Shown: positions 18,014-26,787, counted from the stretch's first letter. The stretch: 64,000 nt of DNA from Saprospiraceae bacterium (GCA_022841745.1 JALHQW010000021.1:3292-67291), one strand, 5' to 3'. The notes: generated by a model not told the origin, from the sequence alone. A program made the numbers and translations.

Positions 18014-18663
18014 CAGCCCATTGCACCGACCTCGCCAACCGGCTGGTGGAGGCCACCTACCGCAACTGTTGGGACGCTAGCCGTGGCCTCTTTGCCGACA
18101 CCCGACAAAGGCCACGCTCAGCCAGCATGCCAACATCCTCGCCGTGCTGACGGACGCATTGCCGGAGGCGCAGCAGCCCGGTTTACTCCTCAAAATAATG
18201 GCCGACAAAAGCATCACACAGACGACGCTCTACTTCCGCTTCTACCTGCTGGAAGCCCTGGAAAAACACGGCATGGGCAAGGAGTTCAACGCCCAACTCG
18301 ACGACTGGCGGGCCATGCTGGACATGGGCCTGACCACCTTCGCCGAAAACCCGGAGCCGACCCGCAGCGACTGCCATGCCTGGAGCGCTGCGCCCAATTA
18401 TCAGTTCCTCAGCACAGTGCTGGGCGTGAACCCGGGTTAGCCGGGCTTTGCCACCGTGCGCATCGAGCCGTGCCTCGGCGAGCTAAGTTTTGCCGAAGGC
18501 AAGATGCCGTACCCGCTGGGGGAAATATTCGTCAAACTTGAAAAATTTGGGACAGGCTAAAAGGCTATGGTGATGTTGCCAAAGGGCTTGGACGGGGAAA
18601 TAGTTTGGCGGAACGAACGAAAAGCGATGGAAGGCTGGAAGGTGGAGGTGCTGAGTTTTAAAT
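18010..18663 (+). pseudogene. GH78 alpha-L-rhamnosidase 3' fragment, broken copy
   Basis: Translation follows residues about 585-798 of the intact GH78 gene (for example L-Y-F-R-F-Y-L-L-E-A-L and T-R-S-D-C-H-A-W-S-A-A-P-N-Y), clearly a paralogue rather than an identical copy. It has a one-base deletion near 18103, a stop codon at 18438 (TAG after the N-P-G segment), and a further stop around 18558 before a recognisable final G-L-D-G-E-I-V tail that ends at 18663. The 5' two thirds are absent. Confidence 0.85.
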
Positions 18664-18717
18664 GAAAAAATCAGGACCAAGACCCGAAGTAGGTTTGGCC
18701 CCGATTTTAAAAAATTT

Positions 18718-18745
18718 GGCTCATCCACTTTTTAAGTGGATGAGC
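18718..18745 (-). terminator. terminator of the MopE-like lipoprotein gene
   Basis: Perfect stem GCTCATCCACTT/AAGTGGATGAGC, followed on the minus strand by CCAAATTTTTT, about 32 bp after the stop at 18777. Confidence 0.65.
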
Positions 18746-18776
18746 ACTGTACCCTGTCTAAGGCGAAAAATTTTTG

Positions 18777-19619
18777 TCAATCATTTTGGCCAGAAGTCCC
18801 TCTTTCAGCCAGAACTGGAGATTTAGGATTGACTTTCTTAACCCCTCCTTTCAAGCCTGTACAGGAGCAACTGTAGCAACAGTTAATTTCGGCATCCGTC
18901 AACCCTAAGCCCGTCGCAATGCCTGTTAATTCAGCATCAAGAGCAAGAACTTCATCGAAAGTAATACTTGTTTCAACATAACCCTCCTCCTCTGTAGCGT
19001 AAGCACAGAATCCTACACCCGATTCTTGGAATCCGTAAGTGAAGAGAAACTCGGTGCAACCGGTGTTGCAAAAATCAAAGCAGATGTAAGTCCATACATC
19101 GGTACCCGCACACCCATTACCATTAAGTCCATCTTGAGAATATCTTGTGGCAGATGATATGTTGAATGCATCAGGATAAACTTCAGACCAACATCCTGTG
19201 ATGCACCCTTCGTCCACGTTTCCATCACAGTTGTCATCCACGCCGTTTCCGCAGACTTCCTCAGCGCCCGGATGTACAGTAGCGTCATTATCATTACAAT
19301 CGCCACCAGGTACGCATTCATTTTCGGCTTCCACCCAGCCGTCGCCGTCCGCATCAATAAGAATAACGTCGCCATGTGCCAAGTGAGCAGGTACAGCATT
19401 TTGGCTGACATTAATAACATGCCAAGTGCCATTATCCGCATCGTAATGGCAGAGGTCAACTTTGGCGTTACCATTGCTTTTTTCGCCACTAGTGGCTTGG
19501 CCGTGCAGGTTGGCAGCACCAGTAGCACCGTTGGCGTAGTCATTTAGCTGGTCTTTCACACAACTAAAAATGAAGAACATGACAAAGCTGAGGAGAAGGA
19601 TTGTTTTGAAAGTTTTCAT
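18777..19619 (-). CDS. lipoprotein with MopE-type metal-binding motif
   Basis: A 280-residue lipoprotein: residues 1-20 are a lipoprotein signal (M-F-F-I-F-S-C, Cys20 acylated). Residues about 95-140 hold a calcium/thrombospondin-like D-A-D-G-D-G-W run followed by C-N-D-N-D-A-T-V-H-P-G-A-E-E and D-D-N-C-D-G-N-V-D-E-G-C, the putative metal-binding MopE motif found in many secreted Bacteroidota proteins. The C-terminal half is Cys-rich (CFDFCNTGC; INCCYSCSCTG) with no family I recognise. Location is probably the cell surface or outer membrane; the function is unknown. It stands alone between degraded regions, so it may be part of a variable island. Confidence 0.7.
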   Translation of the reverse strand: MKTFKTILLLSFVMFFIFSCVKDQLNDYANGATGAANLHGQATSGEKSNGNAKVDLCHYDADNGTWHVINVSQNAVPAHLAHGDVILIDADGDGWVEAENECVPGGDCNDNDATVHPGAEEVCGNGVDDNCDGNVDEGCITGCWSEVYPDAFNISSATRYSQDGLNGNGCAGTDVWTYICFDFCNTGCTEFLFTYGFQESGVGFCAYATEEEGYVETSITFDEVLALDAELTGIATGLGLTDAEINCCYSCSCTGLKGGVKKVNPKSPVLAERGTSGQND

Positions 19620-20278
19620 TGAAAAGGAATTAATTATTTATGCCTACTCTCACCGTTTTCGGCAACCCGGGGCTGGCCATACAGCTATAAAATCAATTGG
19701 TAACGGGTAATAAAGTAGCGTCCACTAAAAGGTCATAATCCCAATTAATGGCGTGTTTTGTCAAGCGGCAAAACCACTACTTGTAGCTGGAAGCGGAAGT
19801 CATCGCAAGGCAACGACCATGTAGCTTGGTGGAGAACGGCCTTCATAAAGAAGGCCCTGATGTGGGAATTGTTGTTGCATTTGGTATAAGGTTTACATTA
19901 GAATACAGCCCTACTGCAAGCAGTTGGGTAATTGATAATAAACAATTAATGGCTGGCATTTAGCCAGTCACAGCATTTGGAATTGCACGACTTATTGATA
20001 TTCAACAAGGCGAAACCGCCTTGCAAAGCCTCAATCAATATAAGATCATGTGCTTATGAAGTGTGGGCAGAACAGCAGGCGCAGAATTGGCGCATTGGCA
20101 AGAACTTGGTTGAATTCAGGGTAGTTGTTTTCAATTTGGTCTTACCATTAAAAAAAACAATGTTAGATTAATATTGCCCAACAAAGGTAATATATAGTTT
20201 GACAAAATAAGCCAAATTCAGAATATTTTTAAAATAAATACTATTGTCAATATCCAAGGCGTTTTTCGAAATAAAAAT
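19620..20278. other. non-coding stretch upstream of the MopE-like gene
   Basis: About 660 bp with no credible gene. It contains small hairpins (GGCCTTC...GAAGGCC near 19839-19857; CAAGGCG...CGCCTTG near 20007-20025) and a minus-strand TACCTTTG box at 20182-20189 that could begin a long leader. It may include insertion-sequence debris that I cannot assign. Confidence 0.35.
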
Positions 20279-20447
20279 AGGGTGAGGCTGTATCATAAGT
20301 CAATTTTTCGTTGAGGGCGAAAAATTTAATTTCAACGCAGAGATGCAAAGGCGCAGCGTTTGAAATAATCCTCTGCGCCTTAGCGTCTCTGCGTTCATTA
20401 ATTTGTTGGGCCTTTGGCCCAACTGACTTATGATACAGCCTCACCCT
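20279..20447. mobile_element. 169-bp MITE with 24-bp perfect terminal inverted repeats
   Basis: The ends 20279-20302 and 20424-20447 are exact reverse complements (AGGGTGAGGCTGTATCATAAG...). The interior has no coding capacity but contains further inverted sequence (CGCAGAGATGCAAAGGCGCAG against CTCTGCGCCTTAGCGTCTCTGCG). This is the form expected of a non-autonomous element mobilised by a transposase elsewhere in the genome. No clear target-site duplication is visible. Confidence 0.8.
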
Positions 20448-20451
20448 GTTC

Positions 20452-20636
20452 CTAAAAATAAGCCGGTCTATTATTTGGAATATCCGCATGAGCAGCACAA
20501 GCCATGATTTTTCTTTTCTGCTGCCCAGTGATAAGCCCTGTAGCCTTCCAGGCGTTGGTCAATGCTGCGACGCAGCTCACGAACTGGCCGTGGTTGGTGG
20601 CGTTGGCGGCGCAGTCACCTATCAAGTCGTGAAGGG
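20452..20636 (-). pseudogene. 3' fragment of a secreted-protein gene (NHGQFVSCVA tail)
   Basis: On the minus strand an open frame runs H-D-L-I-G-D-C-A-A-N-A-T-N-H-G-Q-F-V-S-C and continues to N-N-R-P-A-Y-F and stop at 20452. The N-H-G-Q-F-V-S-C-V-A pattern with a following G-L-I-T-G-x-x-K helix is typical of the C-terminal end of small secreted proteins. There is no start; the frame is cut where a GH78 scrap begins on the other strand. It abuts the MITE on the other side. Confidence 0.5.
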
Positions 20637-20699
20637 CTGGATGGGGAAATCATCCTATTGAGCGACCGTAGGCAGCTGAAAGGGTGGGATGGTGCATGA
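20631..20699 (+). pseudogene. GH78 C-terminal scrap (22 codons)
   Basis: Translation G-L-D-G-E-I-I-L-L-S-D-R-R-Q-L-K-G-W matches the end of the intact GH78 protein (G-L-D-G-E-M-I-L-L-S-E-R-K-A-L-K-G-G). It is the third GH78 tail in 5 kb. Confidence 0.7.
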
Positions 20700-20719
20700 G
20701 CTGGTTTTTTGATGAGAGG

Positions 20720-20758
20720 CGGTTGGCTAACAGCTAATAGCCAATAGCCAACTGCCCT
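20720..20758. repeat. word array abutting the moeA stop (AGCCAATA type)
   Basis: Near-copies of GCTAACA, GCTAATA, GCCAATA, GCCAACT in tandem, ending 2 bp from the moeA stop codon. Confidence 0.5.
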
Positions 20759-20760
20759 CA

Positions 20761-21954
20761 TCATCTATACCGCCAAATCGGGAACACCTCCCCCGCTTGG
20801 AACACCTGCCTTTCCAAGGGCAATTCGATGAACGCATCCGTATCCACGAGGTTGGCGAGGTCGCCGGAGCCTTGCCCGGTCACGGGCGTGGCAAGCCAGC
20901 GGCCATCTGAGCCTGCGGCCAATTTTACTTGTAAAAAATAAGTGAGGTCAGGCTTGAAAAAATAGTCCTCAGCCAGTGCAGCGTATTGATTTTCAATGGC
21001 TTGCAGCCCCAAGCTCGCCCGAAGCCAGAGCTGGAAGTAGCGGTGCAGGCACATGAACGACGACACAGGGTTGCCGGGAAAAGCAAACACCACCGTGCCC
21101 ACCGACCGCCCAAACCAGAACGGCTTGCCGGGCCTTTGCGAAACTTTGTGGAACAACTGCCGCACCCCAATCTGCTCCAGCGCCGAGGGTATATGGTCGA
21201 ACTTGCCCATCGAAACGCCGCCGCTCATCAGCAGCACATCGTACTTCGTCAGGCAATCGCCAAGCGTGGCCTCAATGGCGGCGGGGTCGTCGGGGAGGTG
21301 GAGCAGGTCGGCCGGGAGGCCCCAAGTGCCCAGCACGGCGGCCATCACATGCACGTTCGACTTCCTGATTTGGTGGGGCAATGGCGTTTCGTTCACCTCC
21401 ACCAGTTCGTCGCCGGAGGAAAGGATGCATACCCTCGGTAATGCCACTACCTTCAGTTCCGACTTGCCGATGGTGGCCGCTACGCCTAGTTCGGCGGGGC
21501 TGATGAGGCTGCCTTCGGCAACGATGACCTCGCCTATCCGGCGGTCAATGCCCTGTCGGTGGATATTCTGCCGTGCCTGCACATTTTCGATGGAAACCGT
21601 CGCAAAACCCGCTTCAATGCTGAGGTCTTCGTAGCGAATGACGGCATCGGTGCCTTGCGGCAACATGGCCCCGGTCATCACTTCGATGCAATTTGTTTTA
21701 TCCTTCAGCGCCAATTGCGGAGCACCTGCCGCCTGTGTGCTTTCCATGAAAAACCTGCGCTGGCCCACCTCGAAATTTGCGAAGCAGATGGCAATTCCAT
21801 CCATCGAAACCCGGTCGAAGGGAGGGAAGTCACGGTCGGCAAGGAGCGGCTCCCGCAGCACCCGGCCTACGGAGCGGTGCATCGGCACAACCTCGACAGG
21901 CAGTGGAATCAGGTTTTCAAGGACGATGTTGGTGGCTGTCTGAACGGTAATCAT
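20761..21954 (-). CDS. moeA: molybdopterin molybdenumtransferase
   Basis: A 397-residue MoeA, inserting molybdate into adenylated molybdopterin, the last step of Moco synthesis. Seen: N-terminal domain opening (V-G-R-V-L-R-E-P-L-L-A-D-R-D-F-P-P-F-D-R-V-S region, S-M-D-G-I-A), the molybdopterin-binding block C-I-L-S-S-G-D-E-L and M-S-G-G-V-S-M-G-K-F-D, then a C-terminal domain IV. ATG 21954 is preferred because the upstream extension (to 22098) translates repeat DNA. No other mo- genes are nearby, and no molybdoenzyme is in the window. Confidence 0.93.
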   Translation of the reverse strand: MITVQTATNIVLENLIPLPVEVVPMHRSVGRVLREPLLADRDFPPFDRVSMDGIAICFANFEVGQRRFFMESTQAAGAPQLALKDKTNCIEVMTGAMLPQGTDAVIRYEDLSIEAGFATVSIENVQARQNIHRQGIDRRIGEVIVAEGSLISPAELGVAATIGKSELKVVALPRVCILSSGDELVEVNETPLPHQIRKSNVHVMAAVLGTWGLPADLLHLPDDPAAIEATLGDCLTKYDVLLMSGGVSMGKFDHIPSALEQIGVRQLFHKVSQRPGKPFWFGRSVGTVVFAFPGNPVSSFMCLHRYFQLWLRASLGLQAIENQYAALAEDYFFKPDLTYFLQVKLAAGSDGRWLATPVTGQGSGDLANLVDTDAFIELPLERQVFQAGEVFPIWRYR

Positions 21955-22017
21955 GTTGCGCAGCAAAGTTTGAAGGACATAAAACAAGGGCAATATTAGG
22001 GGATTGCAAGAAACATT

Positions 22018-22025
22018 TACCTTTG
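22018..22025 (+). promoter_or_regulatory. -7-like box before panB
   Basis: TACCTTTG matches the TAnnTTTG element, but no TTTG lies 19-21 bp upstream. It sits between moeA and the panB leader repeats, so a panB transcript would contain the whole repeat block in its 5' leader. Confidence 0.35.
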
Positions 22026-22035
22026 GCGGTCTTGA

Positions 22036-22215
22036 ACGCAAGGATTGAAGGATTGAGGGATTGAAGGATTGAAGGCAGCACCCTGCCCAACCCTTCAATC
22101 CTTCTTGCCTTCAAATTGTCTATCAAGGATTGAAGGATTGAGGGATTGAAGGATTGAAGGCAGCATCGTTGCCCAACCCTTCAATCCTTCACCCCTTCAA
22201 TCCTTCAATCCTTCC
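22036..22215. repeat. duplicated inverted word array (GGATTGAA) before panB
   Basis: Two direct copies of a roughly 70-bp block (about 22036-22106 and 22129-22185) each contain GGATTGAA words, a GGCAGCA spacer and complementary TTCAATCC words, so each folds into a long hairpin. A further run of TTCAATCC words ends 3 bp before the panB ATG. Confidence 0.8.
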
Positions 22216-22217
22216 AC

Positions 22218-23033
22218 ATGTCCGTAACAAAAGAAGTCAAGCGCATCACCGTCCACACCTTGCAGGCCATGAAGGGCCGTGGGGAGAAAATCACCATGCT
22301 CACTGGCTACGACTACTCCATGGCCCGCATCCTCGATGAGGGCGGCGTGGACGTGATATTGGTGGGCGACTCTGCCTCCAACGTGATGGCCGGGCACGAG
22401 ACCACCCTGCCCATCACCCTCGACCAGATGATTTACCATGCCGCCTCGGTAGTGCGGGCCGTGAAAAAAGCGCTCATCGTCGTGGATTTGCCGTTTGGCT
22501 ACTACCAAGGCAGCAGCCGGGTGGCCTTGCAGAGTTCCATCCGCATCATGAAGGAGGCGGGCGCCCATGCCGTGAAGATGGAGGGCGGCGCCGAGATTGA
22601 GGGGAGCATCAAGCGCATCCTGTCGGCGGGCATCCCGGTAATGGGGCACCTCGGCCTCACGCCGCAGAGCATCTACAAATTCGGGACGTACCAGGTACGG
22701 GCAAAGGAGGAGGAGGAAGCTGCAAAGCTCAAGGAAGATGCCCTGCTTTTGCAAGAAATCGGCTGCTTCGCAATGGTGCTGGAGAAGATACCGGCTTCCC
22801 TTACAAAGGAAGTCAGTGAGAGCCTTCACATCCCCACCATCGGCATCGGGGCGGGCATGCACGCCGATGGGCAAGTGCTGGTCACCCACGATATGTTGGG
22901 CATCACGCACGAGTTCAAGCCCCGGTTTTTGCGGCGCTATGCCGAGTTGTTCGAGGAAATCAAAGGGGCAGTGGAGCATTATTGCGCTGATGTGAAGGGG
23001 AAGGATTTTCCGAATGAGCAGGAACAGTATTAA
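22218..23033 (+). CDS. panB: 3-methyl-2-oxobutanoate hydroxymethyltransferase
   Basis: A 271-residue PanB, using 5,10-methylene-THF to form ketopantoate, the first committed step of pantothenate/CoA synthesis. The family signatures are complete: [27 protein letters not shown] (metal-binding Asp), [21 protein letters not shown], and I-G-I-G-A-G with H-D-M-L-G. The start ATG is immediately after the word array. panC/panD are not adjacent. Confidence 0.95.
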   Translation: MSVTKEVKRITVHTLQAMKGRGEKITMLTGYDYSMARILDEGGVDVILVGDSASNVMAGHETTLPITLDQMIYHAASVVRAVKKALIVVDLPFGYYQGSSRVALQSSIRIMKEAGAHAVKMEGGAEIEGSIKRILSAGIPVMGHLGLTPQSIYKFGTYQVRAKEEEEAAKLKEDALLLQEIGCFAMVLEKIPASLTKEVSESLHIPTIGIGAGMHADGQVLVTHDMLGITHEFKPRFLRRYAELFEEIKGAVEHYCADVKGKDFPNEQEQY

Positions 23034-23045
23034 ATTGATTTTTTT

Positions 23046-23181
23046 GATTTAAGATTTAAGATAGACGATTTAAGATTTAAGATTGGGAGGGTCGGAAAAC
23101 TTTGCAAATAAAGGTTTTTTCAATTGAGCACGACCTTGATAAATCTAAAATCTAAATTCGTCTATCTTATATCTTATATCA
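23046..23181. repeat. inverted word arrays (GATTTAAG / CTTATATC) between panB and amidohydrolase
   Basis: Left arm 23046-23085 (GATTTAAGATTTAAGATAGACG...) and right arm 23141-23181 (...TCGTCTATCTTATATC) are complementary with mismatches, separated by about 55 bp of ordinary sequence. The same words recur between hoxF and hoxUY. Confidence 0.75.
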
Positions 23182-23203
23182 AATAAACAAGGCAATAATT
23201 AAA

Positions 23204-24490
23204 ATGAAAAATATCAAACATTTCGCCACCCTCGCCGCCCTGTTTTTGGGCTTTTCCATCGCTGCGCAAACGACTTACCTGCATTGCGGTAAGCTTATAG
23301 ATTGCGCCAGCAACGAGGCCAAATCCGAAATGACCATTATCGTGGAAGGCAACCGCATCAAGGATGTGGTGAAGGGCTACGCCAAGGCCCCCGCCGATGC
23401 CAAGGTCATTGACCTGAAAAGCCGCACGGTGATGCCCGGCCTAATGGACATGCACATCCACGTCGAGAACGAAAGCAACCCGAAGAGCTACGAAGAGAAG
23501 TTCCGGCAGAATCCCTCCGACGTTGCCTACGTGGCCGAGTCGTTTGGCATGAAAACGCTGATGGCGGGCTTCACGACGGTACGTGACCTTGGTGGCAGTG
23601 GCGTCAACGTGTCGCTGCGGAATGCCATCAACGCTGGCTTGGTGGACGGCCCCCGCATTTTCACTTGCGAAAAATCCATCGCCACCACGGGCGGCCATGC
23701 CGACCCGACCAATGGCGTCCGCAAGGACATGATGGGCGACCCCGGCCCCAACGAAGGCGTCATCAACAGCGTGGACGATGCCTGGCAGGCCGTTCGGCAG
23801 CGTTACAAGAACGGCGCTGATCTCATCAAAATCACGGCGACGGGCGGCGTGCTCAGCGTGGCTGCCAATGGCCTGAACCCACAGTTCCGACAAGAGGAGG
23901 TGGAGGCAGTCGTTGCGGCAGCAAAAGACTATGGCTTCACAGTGGCTGCCCACTGCCACGGCGACGAGGGCATGAAGCGGGCCGTGCTGGCGGGCGTGAC
24001 GAGCATTGAGCATGGCACGTTCATGACCGACGAAATCATGCAATTGATGAAGCAAAAAGGCACTTATTACGTGCCGACCATCAGCGCCGGGAAGTTCGTG
24101 GCAGAAAAAGCGAAACAGGAAGGTTACTTCCCACGGGTGGTGGCCATGAAGGCGGCCATCGTCGGGCCGCAGATTCAGGCCACTTTTGCGAAAGCCTATA
24201 AGGCGGGCGTGAAAATCGTCATGGGCACCGATGCCGGGGTGAGCATGCACGGGCAGAACGCTTGGGAGTTCGTGTTCATGAACGAGGCCGGTATGCCCCC
24301 GATGGAGGCCATCAAATCGGGAACAGTGACCCCAGCTGCGATGCTCGGCAAGAGCGCCGACCTCGGCACCATCGAGAAGGGCAAATTAGCCGACATCGTG
24401 GCCGTGCAGGGCGACCCACTGGCCGATATGAAGGCCATGATGGAAATGCGGTTCGTGATGAAGGATGGGAAGGTTTATAGGAATGAATAG
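23204..24490 (+). CDS. secreted amidohydrolase (imidazolonepropionase/prolidase-like)
   Basis: A 428-residue metal-dependent amidohydrolase with a signal peptide (residues 1-21, ending S-I-A-A-Q). Metal ligands: H-I-H in M-D-M-H-I-H-V near residues 84-86, a Lys in D-L-I-K-I-T-A-T-G-G, His in V-A-A-H-C-H-G and I-E-H-G-T-F, and Asp in G-T-D-A-G-V. This arrangement is that of the Sgx9260/Xaa-Arg dipeptidase (prolidase-like) subgroup. A periplasmic or external dipeptidase/hydrolase is likely, with the substrate undetermined. Confidence 0.85.
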   Translation: MKNIKHFATLAALFLGFSIAAQTTYLHCGKLIDCASNEAKSEMTIIVEGNRIKDVVKGYAKAPADAKVIDLKSRTVMPGLMDMHIHVENESNPKSYEEKFRQNPSDVAYVAESFGMKTLMAGFTTVRDLGGSGVNVSLRNAINAGLVDGPRIFTCEKSIATTGGHADPTNGVRKDMMGDPGPNEGVINSVDDAWQAVRQRYKNGADLIKITATGGVLSVAANGLNPQFRQEEVEAVVAAAKDYGFTVAAHCHGDEGMKRAVLAGVTSIEHGTFMTDEIMQLMKQKGTYYVPTISAGKFVAEKAKQEGYFPRVVAMKAAIVGPQIQATFAKAYKAGVKIVMGTDAGVSMHGQNAWEFVFMNEAGMPPMEAIKSGTVTPAAMLGKSADLGTIEKGKLADIVAVQGDPLADMKAMMEMRFVMKDGKVYRNE

Positions 24491-24570
24491 TTGGCAGTTC
24501 GGCAGTGGGCAGGTCTTGTCCCGACCCATCGGGATGGCAGTCAGATGGCAGTTGATTGGCAATGACTGCC
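24490..24570. repeat. word array after amidohydrolase (GGCAGT type) with a small TCCCGA palindrome
   Basis: GGCAGTT, GGCAGTG, GGCAGTC, GGCAGTT words, interrupted at 24520-24535 by TCCCGACCCATCGGGA, an inverted repeat like the abnormal anticodon stem of the tRNA-like copies at the window start. Confidence 0.55.
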
Positions 24571-24629
24571 TTGGTGGAGAGCTTTTTTAACGGATGAAAA
24601 CGAAAGGGTCTTCAAAATTTCCCCGGCCA

Positions 24630-24700
24630 CTTTCGAGAGGCGGGGTTATCAAACCCCGTTGTTCCGGAACAGCGGGGTTTGATAACCCCGCCTCTGAAAG
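24630..24700. repeat. 71-bp palindrome, GTTCCGGAAC core (copy 2)
   Basis: Inverted repeat centred on TTCCGGAA, arms CTTTC(G)AGAGGCGGGG and GGTTATCAAACCCCG. It shares core and inner arm with 925-998 but has different outer arms. It lies in a 348-bp gap that holds no gene. Confidence 0.85.
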
Positions 24701-24838
24701 GAACTGCATCAGTTAAAATATCCCACTAATTCTGCCTTTATTGACAATATTTTCAATTTGAGAAAGTAACTAAAACGCCATAAAGCAGTTAAGGCGTTCA
24801 ACTAATTTATCAATAAAATAAAGCGCATTCAGCATCAC

Positions 24839-25891
24839 ATGGAGAATCAACCACTTGAACCCGCCCCAAAAAGAAATACCGCAAAAATCCTGCTATTGCT
24901 TGGCCTTGTGGCCGCTGGCGTGGTAGGCTACTTGGCTTGGAGCTTTGTTTACAAGCCAAACGTGCCTGCCAGTTTGACCAAAAAGCACGTACTCATCCCC
25001 ACGGGCGCATCGCTCAACCAAGTGGTGGATTCGCTGAAGGCGGGCGGCTTCATTTTTGATGAAAATTCCTTTCGCACAATGGCGGAGCGGCTCAGCTATA
25101 AGGGGCGCAGTGGCCGCTTTGAAATTAAGCCGGGTCAGAGCAGCTACCACCTCGTCAAGCATTTGCGCAGCGGCGAACAAGCGCCCGTGAAGGTCGTTTT
25201 GGTCAACGAGCGCCTGCCAGAGGACATCGCCGCCAAGGTGGCCAAGGCCATTGAGCCAGACTCGCTGGCGCTGGTCACACTGCTGAACGACACAACCTAC
25301 CTCGATAGCCTCGGCCTTACGCCTGCCACCTTGCTATCGCTGTTCATTCCCAATACTTATGAGGTTTTCTGGAACACGACTCCCCGCAAGTTCATGGAGC
25401 GGATGAAGAAGGAGCACGACCGCTTCTGGGAGGCCGAAGGGCGCAAAGCAAAGGCAGCGGCGCTCGGCTTATCGCAGGTGGAAGTTTATACCGTGGCAAG
25501 CATCGTGGAGCGGGAGACCAACGACAAGGCAGAAAAGCCCCGAATGGCGGGTGTCTATCTGAACCGGGTGGAGCAGGGCTGGCCGCTGCAGGCCGACCCG
25601 ACACTCGTCTTTGCCAGCCGTGACTGGGAGGCCCGTGACCTGGCCAAGTACAAAGACCTCGACTCCCCCTACAATACCTACAAATACCCCGGCCTGCCAC
25701 CCGGCCCCATCAGCATGGCCAGCATCCCCAGCCTGGATGCAGTGCTGAACCGGGAGAAACACGATTATATGTTCTTTGTGGCAACGGGCGATGGCTCCGG
25801 CAAGCATATGTTCGCCGTGACGTACGATGCGCACAAGGTGAACATCGAGGTTTACAAGCGGAACCTATTACAGCGGGGATTGGGGCTTTAG
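24839..25891 (+). CDS. mltG: endolytic murein transglycosylase MltG
   Basis: A 350-residue YceG/MltG that cuts nascent glycan strands and so sets their length. A short cytoplasmic part is followed by one TM (residues about 17-37), a LysM-like subdomain and the catalytic domain. The catalytic Glu is in A-S-I-V-E-R-E-T (about residue 223), followed by Y-L-N-R-V-E-Q-G-W-P-L-Q-A-D-P and S-P-Y-N-T-Y-K-Y-P-G-L-P-P-G-P-I. Its stop overlaps by 4 bp with the stop of the convergent regulator gene. Confidence 0.94.
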   Translation: MENQPLEPAPKRNTAKILLLLGLVAAGVVGYLAWSFVYKPNVPASLTKKHVLIPTGASLNQVVDSLKAGGFIFDENSFRTMAERLSYKGRSGRFEIKPGQSSYHLVKHLRSGEQAPVKVVLVNERLPEDIAAKVAKAIEPDSLALVTLLNDTTYLDSLGLTPATLLSLFIPNTYEVFWNTTPRKFMERMKKEHDRFWEAEGRKAKAAALGLSQVEVYTVASIVERETNDKAEKPRMAGVYLNRVEQGWPLQADPTLVFASRDWEARDLAKYKDLDSPYNTYKYPGLPPGPISMASIPSLDAVLNREKHDYMFFVATGDGSGKHMFAVTYDAHKVNIEVYKRNLLQRGLGL

Positions 25892-26787
25892 CCTACCTCC
25901 AGCCGATAGCCCACGCCATGCACATTGGCGAGTTTCAAGGATGGGTCTTTTTGCAGGATTTTGCGCAAGCGGGAAACGAACACGTCCAAGCTGCGCCCCA
26001 CGATGATGCCCTCATCTTCCCAAACGGCGGCGAGTATGGCATCCCTTTCCAATACCTGATTCGGTCGCTCCGCAAAAAACTGGAGCAGTTTGGCCTCCCG
26101 GAACGTGAGCGACTGGCGGGTTTCGCCGACTTGCACGTATAAATTGGCAGGGTCGAAAATAGCGCCCCCAAATCGCAGCAAGGCATCATTTTCAACGACT
26201 AATGGCGCAGGTTTAACCTCGCCTAATTGCTTGTTTTTTAGTTTTTTATAAACGAAAAAAGACAAAAGGCCAAAGGCGGCGAGGTTGGCCAATGCCCACC
26301 AAGCCCAGCCGAAGCTGCTAGCTTTAGCTGTCCGGTTGGGAAAAGAAATAGAGAGGTTATAGCAATCACCAATGGGTTGGCGTCCACTGCACGGTACTTT
26401 GCCTTCTTCCACGGATTCCTGCGAGTAGCCGAGCATCAGCAGGTTTTCGAGGCAATCGAGCACAGCTACGTGGTATTTTTCACGGATGCCATGTTGCGCC
26501 AGCGCTGCCTCCAAAAAACGGGGCAGGCTGTCGTAGCTGAACTGAGATTCAATTCGGAGCATGTACTCGCCTTCCGACATCTTTTCCACGGGGGGAATGG
26601 CACGGGTCGTGTCCCCGGCAAGGTCGAGCAGGCGGTCGGCGGTTTGGCGCAAGGCGAGGTTGACCTGCTGCGAGAACAGCCGCTCGTCAGTCTTTGGCGG
26701 TTTGAACAGCCCCGATGCCCCCACGGCCAACAGGGAAGTCAACAATACCAGCAATGGCAGTCCCAACTTGAGCAAGCTATTTTTCAT
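25888..26787 (-). CDS. membrane-anchored winged-helix transcriptional regulator
   Basis: A 299-residue protein with TM1 or an uncleaved signal (residues about 5-25), a periplasmic segment of about 130 residues with two or three Cys (V-L-D-C; V-P-C-S-G-R; G-D-C-Y), TM2 (residues about 160-180, W-W-A-L-A-N-L-A-A-F-G-L-L) and a C-terminal OmpR/PhoB-type winged helix (residues about 205-299; L-T-F-R-E-A-K-L-L-Q-F-F, S-L-D-V-F-V-S-R-L-R-K, V-H-G-V-G-Y-R-L). Signal-sensing one-component regulators of the ToxR/CadC class have the DNA-binding domain at the N-terminus; here the order is reversed. The signal and targets are unknown; the Cys residues could act as a redox sensor. Confidence 0.82.
   Translation of the reverse strand: MKNSLLKLGLPLLVLLTSLLAVGASGLFKPPKTDERLFSQQVNLALRQTADRLLDLAGDTTRAIPPVEKMSEGEYMLRIESQFSYDSLPRFLEAALAQHGIREKYHVAVLDCLENLLMLGYSQESVEEGKVPCSGRQPIGDCYNLSISFPNRTAKASSFGWAWWALANLAAFGLLSFFVYKKLKNKQLGEVKPAPLVVENDALLRFGGAIFDPANLYVQVGETRQSLTFREAKLLQFFAERPNQVLERDAILAAVWEDEGIIVGRSLDVFVSRLRKILQKDPSLKLANVHGVGYRLEVG

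Noticed and set aside
22036-22215. CRISPR array
   Set aside because: The repeated words are 7-8 bp, degenerate and contiguous, with inverted copies. There are no unique spacers of constant size and no cas genes.
22197-22979. Minus-strand 260-codon frame over panB
   Set aside because: panB is complete and conserved on the plus strand; the antisense frame has no motifs.
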